Shown: piece after piece, positions 1 through 6,680 of the stretch | How the letters are laid out: every line of letters begins with the position of its first letter | Position numbering within the stretch: the stretch's first letter is position 1 | From: Flavobacterium sp. BFFFF1 | GTDB lineage: Bacteria; Bacteroidota; Bacteroidia; Flavobacteriales; Flavobacteriaceae | NCBI RefSeq assembly: GCF_002256285.1 | Contig: NZ_NKJE01000008.1 | Span: 62,001 to 126,000 of the forward strand | Reading direction: 5' to 3' | Length of the DNA stretch: 64,000 nucleotides | Made by a program: the position numbers and the translations under genes | Notes under the pieces: generated by a model | Told to the model about the DNA's origin: nothing | Database searches by the model: none | The model's input: the letters and a program-made list of their open reading frames with translations, nothing else

Positions 1-333
1 GGAGTAATCCCCCGGAACAATCCCGATGACACGCCGGAATTTTCTCTGAATCGTTTCATTTCGTAACGAATCGGAAGGGTTTTCTAATTCAACACTTTCA
101 TAGTAAATAACATATCCCTGGCTTCTCAAGGAATCCGCTATTTGCTTGATTCTTGCAAATTTCTCCGGCTTGTTCAAATGGGCCATTGGAATGAACTGAA
201 CGTCTTTCTTCCCATTTGTATAATGCCATACCATAAACAGCGCGTTGTACGTTTTTATCTGATATCTCGTCATCATTTTTCCACAAGACACCAGCACTAA
301 AAAAATCGATACGATAACTATTGTTTTTCTCAT
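1..333 (-). CDS. Putative lipoprotein, TraB/GumN-like (partial, C-terminus beyond window)
   Basis: The frame stays open for 111 codons from an ATG at 331-333 to the window edge, so the protein is cut off. It begins with a short signal peptide and a lipobox (LVLVSC), which predicts export and lipid attachment. The next part reads FIPMAHLNKPEKFARIKQI then GYVIYYESVE, resembling the start of TraB/PrgY/GumN-type proteins, where a conserved His-containing strand precedes a helix and an E-containing strand. That family link is inferred from pattern only. A strong terminator for the gene upstream ends just before this start, so it probably has its own promoter. A longer-looking frame that overlaps it here has no family resemblance and is a shadow. 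Confidence 0.6.
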   Translation of the reverse strand, partial: MRKTIVIVSIFLVLVSCGKMMTRYQIKTYNALFMVWHYTNGKKDVQFIPMAHLNKPEKFARIKQIADSLRSQGYVIYYESVELENPSDSLRNETIQRKFRRVIGIVPGDYS

Positions 334-339
334 ACAAAA

Positions 340-377
340 AATATTGTAGCGCCAACCTAAAAGCAGGTTGGCGCTGA
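340..377 (-). terminator. Rho-independent terminator of the 381-857 gene
   Basis: An 11-bp perfect stem (AGCGCCAACCT at 348-358, AGGTTGGCGCT at 365-375) with a 6-nt loop is followed, on the minus strand, by a T-rich run. It lies 6 bases past the stop of the upstream gene and before the next start, so it separates the two transcripts. Confidence 0.85.
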
Positions 378-380
378 TTA

Positions 381-857
381 TTAGCCTAATACTTTAATAA
401 TGGTCAGCACCGCTGGCAGAATCTCTTCTAACGACCCAAACCAGCAGTTGGCCTTACATTTTCCCCTGCCTTTGATTTTTACCCCGTCGGCTGTGGTGAA
501 TTTCTTATTACAGCCGTCCAGACATTGCGAAAGCGTCTGGCTTTCAGTGGATCCCTCAGCCAATGCGCGTGATGCGGACACAAGATAATTTGCGTTTATC
601 CCAAGGGACTGAAGCACGTTGTCTGTGATCTCAAGGGCAATCAAGCCATTGCCATCGTCCGGGACAACAAATTTGATCTGACCCGTTCCTGTTTTTCCGG
701 TGTTGCCCTTAAAGGAAACTTCGTAAACAATTGTCTCTGAAGGTCCCGCCGGAGCTTGCCTGGATGCTGGTAATTCCATCCTTGTGAACTTAGACTGTGC
801 ATTGGCGGATAGCGCGAGTAATGATGTGGCGAATAACGTAAAAAATAATTTTTTCAT
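381..857 (-). CDS. Secreted Cys-containing protein of unknown function
   Basis: 158 residues. A clear Sec signal peptide (MKKLFFTLFATSLLALSANA, cleavage near residue 20) predicts periplasmic or outer-membrane location. The mature part is about 138 residues. Its only cysteines are four, spaced as CLDGC and CKANC around residues 110-138, an arrangement suited to two disulfides or a small metal site. A hydrophobic tail (ILPAVLTIIKVLG) closes the protein. I do not recognise the family. It is a single-gene transcript with a strong terminator downstream; the ATG directly precedes a classic signal peptide, so the start is well supported. Confidence 0.75.
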   Translation of the reverse strand: MKKLFFTLFATSLLALSANAQSKFTRMELPASRQAPAGPSETIVYEVSFKGNTGKTGTGQIKFVVPDDGNGLIALEITDNVLQSLGINANYLVSASRALAEGSTESQTLSQCLDGCNKKFTTADGVKIKGRGKCKANCWFGSLEEILPAVLTIIKVLG

Positions 858-1098
858 GGTACATAATAATTAAGATTAAAATTTATGAAATCAAACGTCT
901 GCAGCAATTTGATGTCGTAAAATTAAAAACTTCCCAATCCCGGATTTACGCATTTTATGTACAATTTGTTAAAATTTAGCCCTTTGAATGCGCGAAAAAC
1001 GAATTTATAAAAACTTTGTAAAAAAGATCTATGCGATATCATTATTCCAGACTTGTTATTATTTTTGTCCTTCCTGCATTTCTTCCGTAATTTTTTTT

Positions 1099-1106
1099 AA
1101 TTTCGC
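1099..1106 (+). promoter_or_regulatory. Possible -7 element of the tRNA-Arg promoter
   Basis: TAATTTCG lies 13 bases upstream of the tRNA 5' end and is one mismatch from the Bacteroidota -7 consensus TAnnTTTG. The rest of 858-1098 is A/T-rich and contains nothing else I can identify. Confidence 0.35.
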
Positions 1107-1118
1107 GTCCAGAAATTC

Positions 1119-1190
1119 GGCCTCGTAGTTCAACGGATAGAATAGAAGTTTCCTAAACTTTAGATCCAAGTTCGATTCTTGGCGAGGCTA
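1119..1190 (+). tRNA. tRNA-Arg (anticodon CCT)
   Basis: A full cloverleaf can be drawn by eye. The acceptor GGCCTCG pairs with CGAGGCT with one G-U. The D stem is GTTC/GAAT. The anticodon stem GAAGT/ACTTT encloses TTCCTAA, giving anticodon CCT, which reads AGG. The T stem CCAAG/CTTGG encloses TTCGATT. The discriminator is A and CCA is not encoded. A 72-nt length with a 4-nt variable loop is normal for class I tRNAs. A hairpin terminator follows directly, and two partial tandem copies of the 3' half lie downstream. Confidence 0.95.
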
Positions 1191-1191
1191 C

Positions 1192-1219
1192 AAAACCATC
1201 TTCATCGGATGGTTTTTTT
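1192..1219 (+). terminator. Terminator of tRNA-Arg
   Basis: AAACCATC pairs with GATGGTTT across a 7-nt loop (TTCATCG), followed by a T tract. It begins two bases after the tRNA end. The same terminator is repeated in the two downstream copies with only the loop base changed. Confidence 0.85.
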
Positions 1220-1227
1220 ATTTCAAT

Positions 1228-1390
1228 AACTTTAGATCCAAGTTCTCCCGAAGCTTCGGGATTGGCGAGGCTACAAAACCATCTTCAACGGATGGTTTTT
1301 TTATTTCAACAACTTTAGATCCAAGTTCTCCCGAAGCTTCGGGATTGGCGAGGCTACAAAACCATCTTCACCGGATGGTTTTTTTATTTT
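1228..1390 (+). repeat. Two 83-bp tandem copies of the tRNA-Arg 3' half plus terminator
   Basis: Units start at 1228 and 1311. Each repeats the tRNA from the 3' side of the anticodon stem (AACTTTAGATCCAAG) through the acceptor 3' strand and the terminator. The parent segment begins at 1156, so the first period is 72 bp and the second is 83 bp. The 11-bp gain arises because gattc of the T-arm region is replaced by the palindrome TCCCGAAGCTTCGGGA (1246-1261 and 1329-1344), while CCAA/TTGG of the T stem survives. The two units differ from each other at about one loop base of the terminator. The copies lack a 5' half and cannot be functional tRNAs. Confidence 0.9.
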
Positions 1391-1392
1391 AA

Positions 1393-1492
1393 GGAGCTTT
1401 TTCCCGCTTTCCGCTGCAATATTTTTTGAATTCCCCTCCGTAAACTCCGGCAAAATCAAAAAATGATTTCCGCTGCAATCGGGGCTAGGGTT
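1393..1492 (+). repeat. Dispersed hairpin element, copy A
   Basis: The conserved left arm (GAGCTTTTTCCCGCTTTCCG) and right arm (GATTTCCGCTGCAATCGGGG then CTAGGG) match the elements at 40700-40822 and 58166-58253. The inner arms ATTTTTTGA and TCAAAAAAT pair around a non-conserved loop of about 26 nt. There is no open reading frame. It fills the gap between the tRNA repeats and the dusB promoter. Confidence 0.75.
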
Positions 1493-1512
1493 CCGGGTTA
1501 ATGAAATTTCGT

Positions 1513-1520
1513 TACTTTTG
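1513..1520 (+). promoter_or_regulatory. -7 promoter element of dusB
   Basis: TACTTTTG matches TAnnTTTG exactly and lies 14 bases upstream of the dusB ATG, giving a short leader. No clear TTG is visible at the expected distance, so the -33 box is weak. Confidence 0.6.
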
Positions 1521-1534
1521 CCCCAAATTATAAT

Positions 1535-2527
1535 ATGGTCAAAATTGGCAACATAGAACTTCCTGATTTCCCGCTGTTACTGGCGCCCATGGAGGACGTC
1601 AGCGATCCACCGTTTCGCCGCCTGTGCAAAATGCATGGTGCCGACCTGATGTACAGCGAGTTTATCTCTTCAGAAGGATTGATTCGTGACGCGATAAAAA
1701 GCCGCCAGAAACTCGACATCTTCGATTATGAGCGGCCTGTTGGTATCCAAATCTTCGGTGGGGATGAAGAAGCCATGGCGATGTCTGCAAAAATCGTCGA
1801 AGCGGTAAATCCGGACCTGATTGATATCAATTTTGGCTGTCCGGTTAAGAAAGTGGTTTGTAAAGGAGCAGGAGCCGGCGTGTTGAAGGATGTGGACCTC
1901 ATGATCCGCCTTACCAAAGCAGTAATCAGCAGTACACACCTGCCCGTGACCGTAAAAACCAGGCTGGGCTGGGATGAGGATTCCATCAACATCGACGAAG
2001 TGGCCGAAAGGCTACAGGATGTGGGTGTCCAGGCGCTGACAGTCCACGCCAGGACACGTGCACAAATGTATAAAGGCCATTCTGATTGGACACATATACA
2101 GCGCATCAAGAACAATCCCAGGATTACGATGCCCATCTTCGGCAACGGCGATATCGACTCGCCTGAAAAAGCTTTGGAATACAAGAACCGGTTCGGGCTT
2201 GACGGCATGATGATTGGCCGCGCTGCCATTGGCTATCCATGGATATTCAATGAAATCAAACACTATTTCCAGACCGGCGAAAACCTTCCGAAACCGGGAA
2301 TGACGGAACGGATAGAAGCGGCTTCCAACCACCTGAAATGGGCTATGGAATGGAAAGGTGAGCGTTTAGGCATTGTTGAAACCAGACGCCATTACACCAA
2401 TTACTTTAAAAACATCCACGGATTCAAGGAATACCGTCAAAGACTGGTTACGACCGATGGCGCAGATGATTTAATGAAAGTATTTGATGAAATCCGCGAG
2501 GATTTTGCGGATTATCAGATGGTGTAA
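1535..2527 (+). CDS. dusB: tRNA-dihydrouridine synthase DusB
   Basis: 330 residues, the normal length for the DusB/NifR3 type. It reduces specific uridines in tRNA to dihydrouridine using FMN and NADPH in the cytoplasm. The N-terminal TIM barrel opens with LLAPMEDVSDPPFRRLC (FMN-binding loop). NFGCPVKKVVCKGAGAGVL near residues 98-116 carries the family's active-site cysteine. KTRLGWD, VHARTRAQMY and MMIGRAAIGYPWIF are the later FMN-phosphate and substrate-side motifs. The C-terminal helical tRNA-binding domain is present (residues 250-330). It is monocistronic, with a promoter immediately upstream and a repeat-bounded terminator downstream. Confidence 0.95.
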   Translation: MVKIGNIELPDFPLLLAPMEDVSDPPFRRLCKMHGADLMYSEFISSEGLIRDAIKSRQKLDIFDYERPVGIQIFGGDEEAMAMSAKIVEAVNPDLIDINFGCPVKKVVCKGAGAGVLKDVDLMIRLTKAVISSTHLPVTVKTRLGWDEDSINIDEVAERLQDVGVQALTVHARTRAQMYKGHSDWTHIQRIKNNPRITMPIFGNGDIDSPEKALEYKNRFGLDGMMIGRAAIGYPWIFNEIKHYFQTGENLPKPGMTERIEAASNHLKWAMEWKGERLGIVETRRHYTNYFKNIHGFKEYRQRLVTTDGADDLMKVFDEIREDFADYQMV

Positions 2528-2531
2528 TAGG

Positions 2532-2566
2532 GAAAGTCAAAAGTCGAAAGTCGAAAGTTAAAAAGC
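2532..2566 (+). repeat. Heptad array, left arm of inverted pair (locus 1)
   Basis: Five consecutive 7-mers follow the dusB stop: GAAAGTC, AAAAGTC, GAAAGTC, GAAAGTT, AAAAAGC. The opposing array at 2665-2685 reads TTTAGAC, TTTAGAC, TTCGGAT, so the two can pair around about 98 bases. Confidence 0.8.
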
Positions 2567-2611
2567 AAGAGACTGATCAATGCAACAAATCAATTGGGAT
2601 TCTTAAAAATA

Positions 2612-2641
2612 AAAATACCGCCCACAAGGCGGTATTTTTTT
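2612..2641 (+). terminator. Rho-independent terminator of dusB
   Basis: AAATACCGCC pairs perfectly with GGCGGTATTT across CACAA, followed by a T run. It lies inside the heptad-bounded segment downstream of dusB. Confidence 0.85.
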
Positions 2642-2664
2642 ATTATTCCAATAATCCTTTTCTC

Positions 2665-2685
2665 TTTAGACTTTAGACTTCGGAT
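2665..2685 (+). repeat. Heptad array, right arm of inverted pair (locus 1)
   Basis: TTTAGAC twice, then TTCGGAT, complementary in register to the AAAGTC-type heptads at 2532-2566. No gene lies between the two arms. Confidence 0.65.
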
Positions 2686-2691
2686 TAAAAT

Positions 2692-2725
2692 AAAAAAGGT
2701 GAAATGTTAATTTCACCCTTTTTGC
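2692..2725 (-). terminator. Rho-independent terminator of the purF-type gene
   Basis: GGTGAAAT and ATTTCACC form an 8-bp stem with a 4-nt loop, and a T run follows on the minus strand. It is about 125 bases past the stop at 2851. The stretch 2726-2850 holds nothing else I can name. Confidence 0.75.
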
Positions 2726-2850
2726 CCCAAATCTACCATAAACTTAACCTACTAATTCCATGGTCCACCAAAAGTATAGTGGTTATGTTTGCGCAACAAA
2801 TATTTTAGATGAAACGCTTAAAAAAACGTTGTAATACCTTTTTATAAAAA

Positions 2851-4749
2851 TTAATACGCCCGTGCGTCTTTACCTTCATAAAAATTCATAAAGGCTTTAC
2901 TGACAACGCGGTTGCCTCCCGGCGTAGGATAATCTCCCGTAAAGTACCAATCTCCGAGATTTTTAGGACATGCCTGATGCAGGTTTTCGACCGTTTGGAA
3001 GATAATCTTCACTTCGGCTTTTGTGGTCTCTGAACTCAGCATCTCAGCAATCTTATCCGATATCTCCTGTGGTTCAAACGGCGCATAGATCTCGTTCACG
3101 TAATTCACGATTTCGGCGTCCGGCTGGTGTTCCTGCGCTTTGCACTTTGCATATACCGCATCAACGATATGGTACAAATCCCGCTCTTTCAGCAACGCCA
3201 ACGCGGCCCGGAACGCTACCAGCCCTTCTAATTTTGCCATATCGATGCCGTAGCAGTCGGGATAGCGGATTTGCGGCGCCGATGACACGACTACAATGCG
3301 TTTGGGCTTCAGCCTGTCCAGCATTTTAATGATGCTCATCTTCAACGTAGTGCCGCGTACGATGCTGTCATCAATAATAACAAGGTTATCGGTTGGCCTG
3401 ATGACGCCATACGTCACATCATAGACGTGTGCGACCAAATCATCGCGGCTGCTATCTTCTGTAATGAACGTACGAAGCTTGGCATCCTTGATCGCTATTT
3501 TCTCGGTTCGGATTTTAACCGAAAGGATTTCCTCTAGTTTTTCCTTAGTCAGCGTTTTGCGGTTGTCGAGAATATATTGGTTTTTCCGTTGGTTCAGGAA
3601 ATCCTGCGCCGCTTCAACCATGCCATAAAAAGACGTTTCCGCAGTATTCGGGATATAAGAAAAGACGGTGTTGTCGGTATCATCACCAATGGCTTCCAAT
3701 ACCGCCGGCAGAATAAGTTTGCCTAAATTCTTGCGCTCCTGGTATATTTCTGCGTCACTGCCACGGGAAAAGTATATGCGTTCAAAAGAACAGGCCTTTT
3801 TGGTCACGGGCTCAATGATTTCTTCTTCTGTCACTGTGCCATTTTTCTTGATGATCAACGCCTTCCCTGGCTGTAGTTCCTGTACTTTCTCGAAATCAAC
3901 GTTAAAGACGGTCTGGATTACGGGGCGCTCGGAAGCCACTACGACTACCTCATCGTCTTCATAAAAATAGGCTGGACGTATGCCTGCCGGGTCCCTGAAG
4001 ACAAAAGCATCACCGTGCCCAAATAGTCCTGCCATCGCATAACCACCATCCCAGCCTTTTGAAGCGCGTTTTAAGATTTTACGGATGTCGAGTTTCTCGG
4101 CAATTACCGGAGACGCTTCGCGTTTTGACAATCCGTTATTGCGGCATTCCAGGTAAAGGTCTGTCACTTCATCATCCAGGAAATGCCCGATTTTCTCCAT
4201 AACGGTCACCGTGTCCGCCATTTCCTTGGGATGCTGGCCTAATTCAACAAGGCTGTTGAAAAGCTGCGTGACATTGGTCATATTGAAATTTCCCGCGACA
4301 ATCAGGTTCCTGTGCATCCAGTTGTTTTGCCGTAAAAAAGGGTGCACGCTTTCAATGCTGTTCTTCCCGAAAGTACCATAGCGTACGTGTCCTAAAAACA
4401 ATTCCCCGATATATGGAATGTGCTTCTTCTGCAACGCGACATCATCAGTATACTCTGGGTGTGCCAGCATTTCATCATTGATTCGGCCATTGATCTGAGC
4501 AAAAACGTCCTGTATCGGCTGGGCATCGTTCGAGCGCACGCGGCTGATGTATCGCTCGCCGGGCTCCATATCGAATTTAATAGAGGCAAATCCAGCGCCA
4601 TCCTGACCCCGGTTGTGCTGCTTCTCCATGAGCAGGTACATTTTCTGTATGCCATAGAAAGCAGAGCCGTATTTTTCTTTGTAAAATTCCAGCGGTTTTT
4701 TAAGCCTTAAGAATGCAATGCCACATTCGTGGTTGAGTTTGTCGCTCAT
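2851..4749 (-). CDS. purF: Amidophosphoribosyltransferase (PurF-type glutamine PRPP amidotransferase)
   Basis: 632 residues from the ATG at 4747-4749. PurF catalyses the first step of purine synthesis: PRPP plus glutamine to phosphoribosylamine. The start is placed so that MSDKLNHE is a short propeptide before ECGIAF, whose Cys9 would be the N-terminal nucleophile after processing, as in Bacillus PurF. The N-terminal Ntn-hydrolase domain covers residues 9-260 (HNRGQDGAG, GHVRYGT, DPAGIRPAYF). The C-terminal phosphoribosyltransferase domain contains the PRPP loop VIIDDSIVRGTTLK near residue 470. It is longer than classical PurF (about 470-510), a long form found in Bacteroidota. A 14-codon upstream extension runs through heptad repeats and is not credible. 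purN is 2.3 kb away on the same strand. Confidence 0.85.
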   Translation of the reverse strand: MSDKLNHECGIAFLRLKKPLEFYKEKYGSAFYGIQKMYLLMEKQHNRGQDGAGFASIKFDMEPGERYISRVRSNDAQPIQDVFAQINGRINDEMLAHPEYTDDVALQKKHIPYIGELFLGHVRYGTFGKNSIESVHPFLRQNNWMHRNLIVAGNFNMTNVTQLFNSLVELGQHPKEMADTVTVMEKIGHFLDDEVTDLYLECRNNGLSKREASPVIAEKLDIRKILKRASKGWDGGYAMAGLFGHGDAFVFRDPAGIRPAYFYEDDEVVVVASERPVIQTVFNVDFEKVQELQPGKALIIKKNGTVTEEEIIEPVTKKACSFERIYFSRGSDAEIYQERKNLGKLILPAVLEAIGDDTDNTVFSYIPNTAETSFYGMVEAAQDFLNQRKNQYILDNRKTLTKEKLEEILSVKIRTEKIAIKDAKLRTFITEDSSRDDLVAHVYDVTYGVIRPTDNLVIIDDSIVRGTTLKMSIIKMLDRLKPKRIVVVSSAPQIRYPDCYGIDMAKLEGLVAFRAALALLKERDLYHIVDAVYAKCKAQEHQPDAEIVNYVNEIYAPFEPQEISDKIAEMLSSETTKAEVKIIFQTVENLHQACPKNLGDWYFTGDYPTPGGNRVVSKAFMNFYEGKDARAY

Positions 4750-4759
4750 GGTTTTCTTA

Positions 4760-4787
4760 GTTGAAAGTTGAAAGTTGAAAGTCAAAA
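4760..4787 (+). repeat. Heptad array, left arm of inverted pair (locus 2)
   Basis: GTTGAAA three times, then GTCAAAA, in exact 7-base register. It sits just upstream of the purF start and pairs with the array at 4861-4902. Confidence 0.8.
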
Positions 4788-4860
4788 GCACTTGGCATCT
4801 GAATTATAACCTGCAACTTTAGTAGTTATTATTTTTTATTCACTCTTTATAAGTCCTGTC

Positions 4861-4902
4861 TTTTGACTTTTGACTTTTGACTTTCGACTTTCGACTTTGA
4901 AT
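4861..4902 (+). repeat. Heptad array, right arm of inverted pair (locus 2)
   Basis: Six 7-mers: TTTTGAC three times, TTTCGAC twice, TTTGAAT. It is complementary to 4760-4787; a long imperfect hairpin with about 73 bases of loop can be drawn. No gene lies between the arms. Confidence 0.85.
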
Positions 4903-4906
4903 AAAA

Positions 4907-4933
4907 CAAAAATGCCCCGGAACTTCGGGGCAT
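4907..4933 (-). terminator. Rho-independent terminator of the PfkB kinase gene
   Basis: ATGCCCCG and CGGGGCAT form a perfect 8-bp stem with a GAACTT loop, followed on the minus strand by a T run. It is 8 bases past the kinase stop. Confidence 0.85.
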
Positions 4934-4940
4934 ATGTTAT

Positions 4941-5867
4941 CTATTCTATTTCTATTTCGAATTGTGTCAGTGCTTTGAACTGTTTCAGTCTTTCCTGCAC
5001 TTCGCCTTTTTGGAGTTGCTGCATTCTTTCAGTTCCAAATTTTTCTACGCAGAACGAAGCCAGGTTCGATCCATGAATAATCGCTTTTTTCATGTTGTCA
5101 AAAGAGATATTTTCGCTTTGCGTTATAAACCCTGCAAATCCCCCTGCAAAGGTGTCTCCTGCTCCTGTTGGGTCAAAAACTTCTTCCAATGGCAATGCCG
5201 GTGCAAAAAACACGTCCTTATTATGGAACAACAAAGCGCCGTGCTCCCCTTTTTTGATGACGACATATTTTGGCCCCATCGTATGGATTTTCGCCGCTGC
5301 TTTTACCAATGAATATTCCCCTGACAACTGTCTTGCCTCTTCATCATTGATGGTAATTACGTCAACACGTTTGATCACATCCAGTAATTCAGGCAATGCA
5401 CAATCCATCCAGAAATTCATCGTGTCGAGTACAACGAGTTTCGGTTTTTGTTCCATCTGATCCAACACACTGCTTTGAACCAACGGGTGCAGGTTGCCCA
5501 GCATGACCACGTCGGCATTTTTGAAATTTTGTGGCACGACCGGATTGAAATCCGCGAGCGTATTCAGTTCAGTTACCAAAGTATCGCGCGAATTCAGGTC
5601 GTTGTGGTAACGTCCGCTCCAGAAAAATGTTTTCCCGCCTTTTACGATTTCAAGCCCCGTAATGTCGATGTTTCTTGCGGTAAGCAAATCAAGGTATTCC
5701 TGAGGGAAATCATCCCCGACAACGGAAACTATAGCAGATTGCAGGTTAAAATAAGATGCGGATAGTCCGATAAACGTTCCGGCGCCGCCAAGGATTTTAT
5801 CTGTCTTCCCAAATGGGGTCTCAATCGCGTCGAAAGCCACCGTTCCGACGATCAGTAATTTGTTCAT
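4941..5867 (-). CDS. PfkB-family sugar/nucleoside kinase
   Basis: 308 residues, full length for a ribokinase-type kinase. It phosphorylates a sugar or nucleoside hydroxyl with ATP in the cytoplasm. GGAGTFIGLSASYF near residues 27-40 is the N-terminal glycine-rich substrate loop. VITINDEEARQL lies in the middle. DPTGAGDTFAGG near residues 232-243 is the PfkB signature with the catalytic Asp and anion hole. The substrate cannot be assigned; adenosine or inosine would suit the location between purF and purN, but this is only inference from neighbours. It is transcribed alone: it has its own terminator and a 325-bp gap upstream. Confidence 0.85.
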   Translation of the reverse strand: MNKLLIVGTVAFDAIETPFGKTDKILGGAGTFIGLSASYFNLQSAIVSVVGDDFPQEYLDLLTARNIDITGLEIVKGGKTFFWSGRYHNDLNSRDTLVTELNTLADFNPVVPQNFKNADVVMLGNLHPLVQSSVLDQMEQKPKLVVLDTMNFWMDCALPELLDVIKRVDVITINDEEARQLSGEYSLVKAAAKIHTMGPKYVVIKKGEHGALLFHNKDVFFAPALPLEEVFDPTGAGDTFAGGFAGFITQSENISFDNMKKAIIHGSNLASFCVEKFGTERMQQLQKGEVQERLKQFKALTQFEIEIE

Positions 5868-6192
5868 TTTTCGGATTTCGAATTAAGGTGCAAAGGTAGT
5901 TTATAGTTTTCAAAGTTGCAAAGTCGCCAGGTTTTATAAATTCGTCAGGAAGTCTGGTAGGTTTATTTACTGATTTTAATGCTGCTTTCGTTGGGTATCA
6001 TTGGGGTTTTGTTGGGGTTTTGTTGGGGTTTTGTTGGGGTTTTGTTGGGATTCTCTTCACGAAAGCCCTGTATTTACTGGAGAAACCCTATGGAAACCTC
6101 ATGAAAACGCCATCAAAGCCCAACGAATGGCGGTAATAATCCGGATAAATTTATCTTTTTGGTTTTAAAAACGGTACGGAAAATCGGGACCG
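5868..6192. other. Intergenic gap with two short repeat tracts
   Basis: This 325-base stretch lies upstream of the PfkB gene and downstream of rnhA. It contains an 8-mer pair (TTCAAAGT, TGCAAAGT at 5909-5924) and the G-rich 11-bp repeat at 6001-6050. I see no gene, no RNA fold of a known family and no clear terminator for rnhA. Confidence 0.6.
6001..6050 (+). repeat. 11-bp G-rich tandem repeat (TTGGGGTTTTG)
   Basis: Four exact copies of TTGGGGTTTTG start at 6001, 6012, 6023 and 6034, followed by TTGGGA. Each unit supplies one G4 tract separated by 7 nt, so the plus strand meets the sequence rule for an intramolecular G-quadruplex with long loops. Being a multiple of 11, the period is not codon-related. 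Confidence 0.9.
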
Positions 6193-6672
6193 CTATAACA
6201 GCTTCGCTTCCTCCTTTTCATAAAAAACATCCACCGAAAGTTTCGGCTGCATCGATGCCATCACCGCGAGTTCATCGCAGCGTTCATTCTGTGGGTGCGC
6301 GTTGTGTCCTTTCACCCACATAAAATCCACTTTGTGTTTCCGGTAAATTTTCAGGAAACGCATCCACAGATCGGGGTTTTTCTTGCCGGCGAAACCTTTC
6401 TTTTCCCAGCCAAAAACCCAGCCTTTTACGACAGAATCGATCACGTATTTGGAATCAGAAACCACGAGCACCGTCATATTGGGGGTTTTAAGCTTTTCCA
6501 AACCGACGATTACGGCCAAAAGTTCCATCCTGTTATTTGTAGTCAGGCGGAAGCCTTCATAAAATTCCTTCCTGTACCCTGTCCCGACGAGTTCCATGAC
6601 TACGCCATAGCCTCCGTTTCCGGGGTTTCCTTTGGCAGCGCCGTCAGTGTATATGTGGACCTGGTGTGCCAT
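6193..6672 (-). CDS. rnhA: Ribonuclease HI
   Basis: 159 residues. It cleaves RNA in RNA-DNA hybrids (R-loops, Okazaki primers) in the cytoplasm. The four acidic catalytic residues are visible: Asp in HIYTDGAAKGNPG, Glu in RMELLAVI, Asp in VSDSKYVIDSV and Asp in NERCDELA. The active-site His lies in KGHNAHP. The ATG at 6670-6672 (MAHQVHIYTDG) is preferred over an upstream TTG because it places the first catalytic strand at the usual distance. It starts 8 bases after the stop of the upstream lipoprotein gene and is probably cotranscribed with purN and that gene. Confidence 0.95.
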   Translation of the reverse strand: MAHQVHIYTDGAAKGNPGNGGYGVVMELVGTGYRKEFYEGFRLTTNNRMELLAVIVGLEKLKTPNMTVLVVSDSKYVIDSVVKGWVFGWEKKGFAGKKNPDLWMRFLKIYRKHKVDFMWVKGHNAHPQNERCDELAVMASMQPKLSVDVFYEKEEAKLL

Positions 6673-6680
6673 AATTCGGG

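Noticed and set aside
98..355. An 85-codon minus-strand frame near the window start
   Set aside because: It is a shadow of the real lipoprotein frame, which starts at 333, has a lipobox and stays open to the window edge; the shadow has no signal sequence or family pattern and crosses the terminator at 340-377.
1119..1390. The tRNA-Arg region as an attachment site of an integrated element
   Set aside because: Repeated tRNA 3' ends suggest att sites, but the copies are directly adjacent, there is no integrase gene, and the surrounding genes are core functions.
4750..4791. A 14-residue N-terminal extension of the purF-type protein
   Set aside because: It is encoded by the heptad repeat and would move the catalytic cysteine far from the N-terminus; the ATG at 4747-4749 gives a normal propeptide.
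6001..6050. The 11-bp repeats as a CRISPR array or replication-origin iterons
   Set aside because: There are no spacers between units, no cas or replication initiator gene nearby, and unit length is too short for CRISPR.
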